Part shown: positions 60,012 through 64,000 of the stretch, piece after piece
How positions within the stretch are numbered: the first letter of the stretch is position 1
Layout: every line of letters begins with the position of its first letter
NCBI RefSeq assembly: GCF_028807635.1
Contig: NZ_JARBAX010000001.1
Location: 2,576,001 to 2,640,000, forward strand
Reading direction: 5' to 3'
From: Streptomyces spiramyceticus
GTDB lineage: Bacteria; Actinomycetota; Actinomycetes; Streptomycetales; Streptomycetaceae
Length of the DNA stretch: 64,000 bases
Program-made: the position numbers and the translations under genes
Notes under the pieces: model-generated
Database searches by the model: none
Told to the model about the DNA's origin: nothing
What the model saw: the letters and a program-made list of their open reading frames with translations, nothing else

Positions 60012-61127
60012 TCACTGGAGCGGCGGCGTGGGAGGTACGTCTGCCGACACAGAAGAGACGGCGTCCACGCGGAGCCGCTCCTGCGGCGTGGCAGGTGTGT
60101 CACGCGCGAGCAAGGCTGACGCCTCGGGCAGCGTGGGCAGAGTAGACGGAGCGGCCAGGAGGGTGGGGAGAAGGGTTGGCTGCGGAGCGGCCGGTAGCGT
60201 GGGGAGGGTCGGCTGCGGCATCGCGGGATGAGTCGGCTGCGGGGCCTTCGGAAGCGTAGGGACAGAAGAGGTATCCGACCGGTTCACCGGAACCAAGGTC
60301 GGCGCGCTGGACCGCTCCGGGCCGGCACCCGTCAGCGCAACACCTCCTCCACCATGGTCCGTGAGCGGCATGGGCGGGCTGTGCTCTGCGGAGCTGCCCG
60401 TGAAGGGAGCGTTCGCACCAGCTCGAACAGGTGCTTCGTAGGGGCGGACGCCGGGCGTCCCCGGCGCCTTGGCCTGGACCAGCGTGGACAGGCCGAGAAC
60501 CGCAACCGCCAGTATTGCTGCTGCCGACGCCACGGTTGCTGTCTGCCCGCCGCCAACCACCGTCCACGGGCGGCTGCGCCACGCCCAGATGCCGGTGGCC
60601 AGCGTCCCCGCCAGCACGGTATGCAGCGTCTTTCGCGCCCTGGCCAGCAGTGACCGGGCCGCCTGATAACTGAGTCCTGTCTGCTGCGCGATATCCGCAA
60701 CGGCCAAGCCCTGCGCCCTGAGGCTCAGCACCTCCTGCTGGCGTTCCGGAAGGTCTGCGCTCCGGTTGGCGAGCCACTCCGCCTCTGCGCGGTCGCACAC
60801 CGCTTCCTCAACGCGGGGCAGGCTAGAGGCGCCGAGGACCGCACGGGTGTACACCTCGGCCTCCCGAGTGACTTGTCGCAATCGGTCGACGCACAGCCGT
60901 ACCGTCACCGTCGTCAGCCACGCGCCAAGCCGCTCGTTGTCCACGTTGGCGCGCTCCGCCGCCCGAACCATCGCTTCATGCACAGCGTCCTCGGCGTCTT
61001 CCGCACTCATGGACCGCCGCCGGGCAACCTTCAGCAAGTGTTCTCGATGCCCCCACACCCGCTGCCACCGCTCGGACGGAGCCCCGTCCCACGCAACAGC
61101 GCGCGCAGCATCGCCGTCTGTACCCAC
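60012..61127 (-). CDS. ECF sigma factor fused to a membrane anchor and proline-rich tail
   Basis: A 371-residue protein. Sigma-70 region 2 lies at about residues 25-90 (RRSMSAEDAEDAVHEAMVRAAER). Region 4 is at 120-170 (LPERQQEVLSLRAQGLAVADIAQQTGLSYQAARSLLARARK). Then comes a single membrane helix (about 196-218) and a 150-residue proline/threonine-rich tail outside the cell. Most ECF sigma factors are soluble and held by a separate anti-sigma factor; here anchor and possible sensor are in one chain. GTG at 61127 is the start. The following genes are a secreted protease and lipoprotein, possible targets. Confidence 0.85.
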   Translation of the reverse strand: MGTDGDAARAVAWDGAPSERWQRVWGHREHLLKVARRRSMSAEDAEDAVHEAMVRAAERANVDNERLGAWLTTVTVRLCVDRLRQVTREAEVYTRAVLGASSLPRVEEAVCDRAEAEWLANRSADLPERQQEVLSLRAQGLAVADIAQQTGLSYQAARSLLARARKTLHTVLAGTLATGIWAWRSRPWTVVGGGQTATVASAAAILAVAVLGLSTLVQAKAPGTPGVRPYEAPVRAGANAPFTGSSAEHSPPMPLTDHGGGGVALTGAGPERSSAPTLVPVNRSDTSSVPTLPKAPQPTHPAMPQPTLPTLPAAPQPTLLPTLLAAPSTLPTLPEASALLARDTPATPQERLRVDAVSSVSADVPPTPPLQ

Positions 61128-61329
61128 AGGATGCCCCTCGCACTCGCACGATCAAAGCTGGCCACCCCACAGAGAAGGCCAGCTCAGTGCAGTGTCGCGC
61201 GCAGAATATAGCCCGACGAGGCCGGAACTGGTAGCTCCCGTCATGCCCTGTGGTCGCCGGATACATACAGGAGGCGTACTGCTGTTCCGCCTTCATCGCA
61301 ACGACGCCGACGGAACTAGCGAATGGATG

Positions 61330-61542
61330 GAGGTTGACTCTGTTGGGGGCGGCGACGGCGGGGAGCGGTTCTCCTTCGCAACATCCGGGCAGGTCGCATG
61401 CGAAAGCCCACCAGCGGCCTGCGACGAGGCTGATGTCCTGCTGGGCGACGCCGCGGTGTTCGGTGAGCGCATCGATGAGCCAGCCGGACAGGGCTCGGGG
61501 GAGTCCGGCGGTCTCCTCGGCAGTCTGGCCGGGGCAGGTCAT
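61330..61542 (-). pseudogene. DUF4192 protein remnant
   Basis: The minus strand reads GWLIDALTEHRGVAQQDISLVAGRWWAFACDLPGCCEGEPLP. The W-W/S-(Y/F)-C-D-x-P-x-C-C block is typical of DUF4192 proteins. Only about 65 of 350 or so residues remain with no N-terminal region, so it is a fragment. The continuing downstream frame does not match. Confidence 0.65.
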
Positions 61543-61774
61543 GCTTCAAAGGGCAGAGTGTGCTGGCGAGTTCGCTTGTTCGCCGTAGCGGCGGGCCTCA
61601 CGCAGCGTTTTATCCAGTGCAGATGAGGACCTCAGCCGAGAGGGTGGATTCAGTTGATGGCTCCCAGGTGGATGGGTCTTGTGGGTACGGATGGAGCCAT
61701 GCACTTCCGCCATTTCTCGCCCACGGCCCTGTGCGGAGATCGGTTACGTCAGCTGGTGGCGCATGAGGCCCTGT

Positions 61775-62141
61775 TGCAGGGTGTTGTAGAGCCGGACGCC
61801 CATAAGGATGGGCTGGTGGCGGGCGAAACGGGGCGTTGCTTTCCGCCGAGCCAGCCGTAGCGTGCGGGGGTGCTGCCCTCACGCGGGTTGCCGTATTCGT
61901 CGAAGTCCAGGACCGTTGTGCGCTTGGTGATGTCCAGGGGGTGCTGGACGGCCACGTCGCCGTGATTGTTCGTCAGCTGGAGGACCGTGTCGCCGGTCTC
62001 GCCGGTGGTGACGGCGAGGTCGCCTTCGAAGGACTGGACGTTGCGGGTGATGGTGCGGGTGTCGCTGTTCTCCAGAGTCCAGTCCGGGGCTGTCGCCGTC
62101 CATGCCGTAGTGGTTGGTCTTGCCGGCGGTCAGCGTCAGCC
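61775..62141 (-). pseudogene. Displaced RHS core fragment
   Basis: This stretch is a near-duplicate of about 49,835-50,196 in the main RHS gene, in the same orientation: YGWLGGKQRPVSPAT, VLDFDEYGNPREGSTPAR, VQHPLDITK and a TNHYG block. It starts and ends abruptly and contains frameshifts. RHS loci often keep orphan core fragments left by recombination of tip regions, and this one lies 12 kb away near attR. It may record an old tip exchange. Confidence 0.85.
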
Positions 62142-62273
62142 TTGCCGCCGGAGGCAAACTCGTCGGCGTCAGCCACTCGGCCGTCAGCAACTGGGGAAGC
62201 GCCACGCGAACTTCCCAGGATCGCGCTGCTGACGGGCGTCGGTGACAGGCGCGTGAAGTACGTCCCCCGCTCC

Positions 62274-62605
62274 GAGACCTCGGCTTCGCCCGAAAGCACC
62301 TGAGCAAGAAGCGCGGCCCGAACCGTCCACCCGCCCCGCGCCGCCCAGCGGCAACGCTCCGGGCCGAGGAGATCACGCACGCCCAGCGCCAGATCGATCG
62401 CCTCACGGAACTCGAGGCGCGACAGGCCGCAACGCTCGCCAACACACACACCAAGCCTTGAAGAACCACAGGGCGCGACTCCAACGCGCTTGGCAGCGCC
62501 TGGCCGCAGAAGTCGCCGCCGTACGGCAACTGGAGGAGCCTGGAGGCAATCCAGGCGGAGCAGTTCCGGTTCCGAACGGCGCAAGGACGAGCTAGCCTGT
62601 AGTCA
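62274..62605 (+). pseudogene. Unidentified coiled-coil gene remnant
   Basis: Two frames joined by a 1-2 base shift near 62,462 read HLSKKRGPNRPPAPRRP, AEEITHAQRQIDRLTELEARQAATLA and then RARLQRAWQRLAAEVAAVRQLEE. The helical, Arg/Glu/Leu-rich pattern looks like coding sequence from a plasmid or element protein, but I cannot name it. Confidence 0.35.
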
Positions 62606-62915
62606 GGCGGCTGACCTGCGAAAATGGCCACTGGCTCAACTCCCGGGCCATGAGAGCGAGCCTGTTACTCCTCCAAAGCATCTGCGGTGCTCAACGGAAC
62701 CCGACTGGGCGACCGAGCTGCGCAGACGCTTCTGCCGAATCTCGAAGACCGTTCCCAAGGCCTCAGTTGGGAACCTGATGGGAACAGCAGGACAAAGAAA
62801 GCCCGCGAAGGATCGTGAAAGATCATTCCCCCGTCTTCCCTCACCAGGCCGCTGACCTGCGAAAACAGCGAAACATCAAGCCGGACAAGGACAGACGAGT
62901 AACCTTACGATCATG
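62606..62915. other. Island right-end region with integration-type repeats
   Basis: About 310 bp with no supported gene. At 62768-62787 lies TGGGAACCTGATGGGAACAG, matching the pair near attL. Just upstream, GTTCCCAA and TTGGGAAC form an inverted repeat with an 8-base spacer at 62752-62775. These could be arm sites for an integrase encoded elsewhere. Confidence 0.45.
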
Positions 62916-62961
62916 CTCCTAAAGCGGGTGTCGCAGGTTCGAATCCTGCCGGGGGCACAAC
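62916..62961 (+). other. attR of the genomic island
   Basis: An exact 46-bp copy of 44817-44862. It contains only the anticodon-loop-to-3' half of tRNA-Arg, without the 5' half, so it is not a gene but the right attachment site. Confidence 0.93.
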
Positions 62962-63009
62962 GCGTGAGCGCTCTGACCTGGGACTTCTCCCCCAGGCAGG
63001 CGTTCTGTT

Positions 63010-63036
63010 CGGCCCCGGACCTCTCGTCCGGGGCCG
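63010..63036 (+). terminator. Terminator after attR (probable original tRNA-Arg terminator)
   Basis: A perfect 11-bp inverted repeat (63010-63020 and 63026-63036), 5-base loop, then TTTG. It lies 49 bp past attR and probably followed tRNA-Arg before the island integrated. Confidence 0.8.
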
Positions 63037-63181
63037 TTTGCGTGAGCGGTCGGGATCCGGGATCGGCGGGGCGGGGGCGTTCCGCTGTTCGGTCCAGTCC
63101 AGATGTCGGAGCCCTGGCACGAACCTAGCGTTGGCCAGCAGAGGCGAGCCCTTCGTCCAGGACGTGAGCGGGGTGTCGAGT

Positions 63182-63883
63182 ATGGGCGGCGAACAAGAAC
63201 CTGCCACGACGCCGGAGGAGGTCCAGGCCAAGATCGGACGGCGCCTGGACGAAGTCGCCAAGATCCTCGCCGGCGCTCTCGTCGCTGTCGCTGGAGTCAT
63301 GACCGCTCTTGGGCTCAGCAGCGAGCTTGTGTTCGTGGCACTCAACAACGAGTCGTGGCCCATCTCTGTTGCCTCGCTCTGCGCCGTCCTCGCCATCGTG
63401 TGCAGCATCGTCGCGCTGCTCATTCACCCCACACGACGAGGAAACGTCTGGGAGACCGTCGTGCTCATTCTCGGGGTCATCTTCTACATGACGGCTCTGA
63501 CCGTGGCGATTATCGGCGCCGCCAAGGCTGCCGGCGGGAACGGGCGACCGACCATCACCAACATCAAACTCGACGGCCGTCAATCCGATCTGAAGCTGCG
63601 TTTCGATGTCCATGCGGACGGCGTCAAGACGTGGCGGACCATCGAGGTGTCCGTGACCTACCTGAAGGCTGACATGAAGCCGGTCGTCAAACACGGCGAC
63701 CTCTACTGGAGCACGCTCAGGCCCGACGACGAGGGCGTGGTCAAGCAGCGGATCGACATGACGATCTCGCCTCCTGCACAGACGACGGGCCTCAGCATCT
63801 TCGCCGGCCCCGGCAGAGGAGACGATGCATGTGACATGCGCGCCCAGCGTGGTCCGACCTGCACAACGCTCCTCCTTCCATAA
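63182..63883 (+). CDS. Membrane protein of unknown function
   Basis: A 233-residue protein. Three hydrophobic segments (about residues 26-45, 56-80 and 88-115) form a membrane domain, followed by a beta-rich exported or cytoplasmic domain (LKLRFDVHADGVKTWRTIEVSV). No family is recognised. ATG at 63182 is used; GTG at 63173 is possible. Transcription follows the tRNA terminator, so it has its own promoter in 63,037-63,170. The 117 bp after it to the window end show no complete gene. Confidence 0.72.
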   Translation: MGGEQEPATTPEEVQAKIGRRLDEVAKILAGALVAVAGVMTALGLSSELVFVALNNESWPISVASLCAVLAIVCSIVALLIHPTRRGNVWETVVLILGVIFYMTALTVAIIGAAKAAGGNGRPTITNIKLDGRQSDLKLRFDVHADGVKTWRTIEVSVTYLKADMKPVVKHGDLYWSTLRPDDEGVVKQRIDMTISPPAQTTGLSIFAGPGRGDDACDMRAQRGPTCTTLLLP

Positions 63884-64000
63884 GCAGGCACGGGCCACGG
63901 CCAGCGCCACCAGGATCAGTACTCCTGCCGGCACGACTCGTCCGAGCCACATGCGATTGACAGAGCGTCAGCACCCTCTCCATGGCACGGATCCCCCTGA

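Larger units (their letters stand above)
44817..62961. mobile_element. 18.1-kb genomic island integrated in tRNA-Arg(CCT), without integrase
   Basis: A perfect 46-bp direct repeat of the tRNA-Arg 3' half bounds 18.1 kb of DNA. This is the usual footprint of tyrosine-integrase elements, including AICEs, in actinomycetes. Composition drops in places (for example 48.6-49.7 kb). Contents are mosaic: truncated PIN, DUF3105, IS256-type, DUF4192 and RHS fragments, next to a full RHS toxin cluster, an FKBP/DUF3105 operon and a secreted protease/ECF sigma cluster. No integrase, excisionase, replication or transfer protein is recognisable, so the element is probably an immobile remnant or relied on another element's integrase. 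Confidence 0.88.

Noticed and set aside
62274..62860. Integrase gene at the right end of the island
   Set aside because: I looked for the tyrosine recombinase R-H-R-Y region on both strands and found none; the frames here look like a coiled-coil remnant instead.
62916..62961. Second tRNA-Arg gene
   Set aside because: Only the 3' half from the anticodon loop is present; the 5' acceptor strand, D arm and half the anticodon stem are missing.
63125..63952. Minus-strand frame beginning MWLGRVVPAGVLILVAL opposite the last gene
   Set aside because: The first 25 residues look like a signal, but the rest is antisense to the membrane protein gene and lacks protein-like composition.

Overview
The window is very GC-rich actinobacterial DNA with strong third-position GC, GTG/TTG/CTG starts and many four-base stop/start overlaps. 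The genes point to a Streptomyces chromosome: an HrdD-type sigma factor, a fruR-fruK-fruA locus, galU next to molybdenum-cofactor genes, DUF6227, DUF2071 and a tricorn protease. Gene names rest on recognising protein families; no database search was possible.

Positions 1-44,785 look like ordinary core chromosome. Left to right they hold: an MMPL exporter (cut by the window edge) with its TetR regulator and a divergent tricorn protease; a flavin monooxygenase/hydrolase/SDR operon with a divergent MerR regulator; exonuclease III, a GNAT enzyme and a secreted serine protease; tRNA-Ala(CGC); a galU-moeA-moaC-mogA-GNAT-membrane protein operon; a 5-formyltetrahydrofolate cyclo-ligase; a penicillin acylase-like protein with a Gly-Thr repeat; a CPA1 antiporter and an MFS transporter; an FmdB zinc ribbon, MTA phosphorylase, SAF-domain protein, MscL and a P1 peptidase; a decayed fructose PTS locus in which fruK and fruA are broken but fruR is intact; two DHA2-type MFS exporters, each with its own regulator; hrdD; an aromatic-ring-opening dioxygenase with a MarR regulator; an M6 metalloprotease; an acyl-CoA ligase carrying an acidic repeat; and an ArsR/DUF2071 pair. 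Short inverted repeats that look like autoregulatory operators sit beside most of these regulators.

At 44,786 a tRNA-Arg(CCT) gene begins an 18.1-kb genomic island. A perfect 46-bp copy of the tRNA 3' half recurs at 62,916-62,961, so 44,817-62,961 is an integrated element bounded by attL and attR. No integrase survives. The island is a mosaic. It has wrecked fragments (PIN toxin, a second DUF3105 copy, an IS256-family transposase, DUF4192, a displaced RHS core). It also has intact-looking cargo: an FKBP lipoprotein/DUF3105 operon, a roughly 2,050-codon RHS polymorphic toxin (frameshifted near its N-terminus) followed directly by a membrane PH-like protein that is a candidate immunity protein, a transglutaminase-like protein without the expected cysteine, small membrane/PepSY genes, a matrixin-type secreted protease with a lipoprotein, and an ECF sigma factor with a built-in membrane anchor and a proline-rich outer tail.

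After attR the chromosome resumes with a terminator, probably the original tRNA-Arg terminator, and a small membrane protein. The most interesting parts are the RHS toxin with its unfamiliar membrane-seeking tip and candidate immunity gene, the island boundaries, and the decay of fructose uptake genes under an intact regulator.
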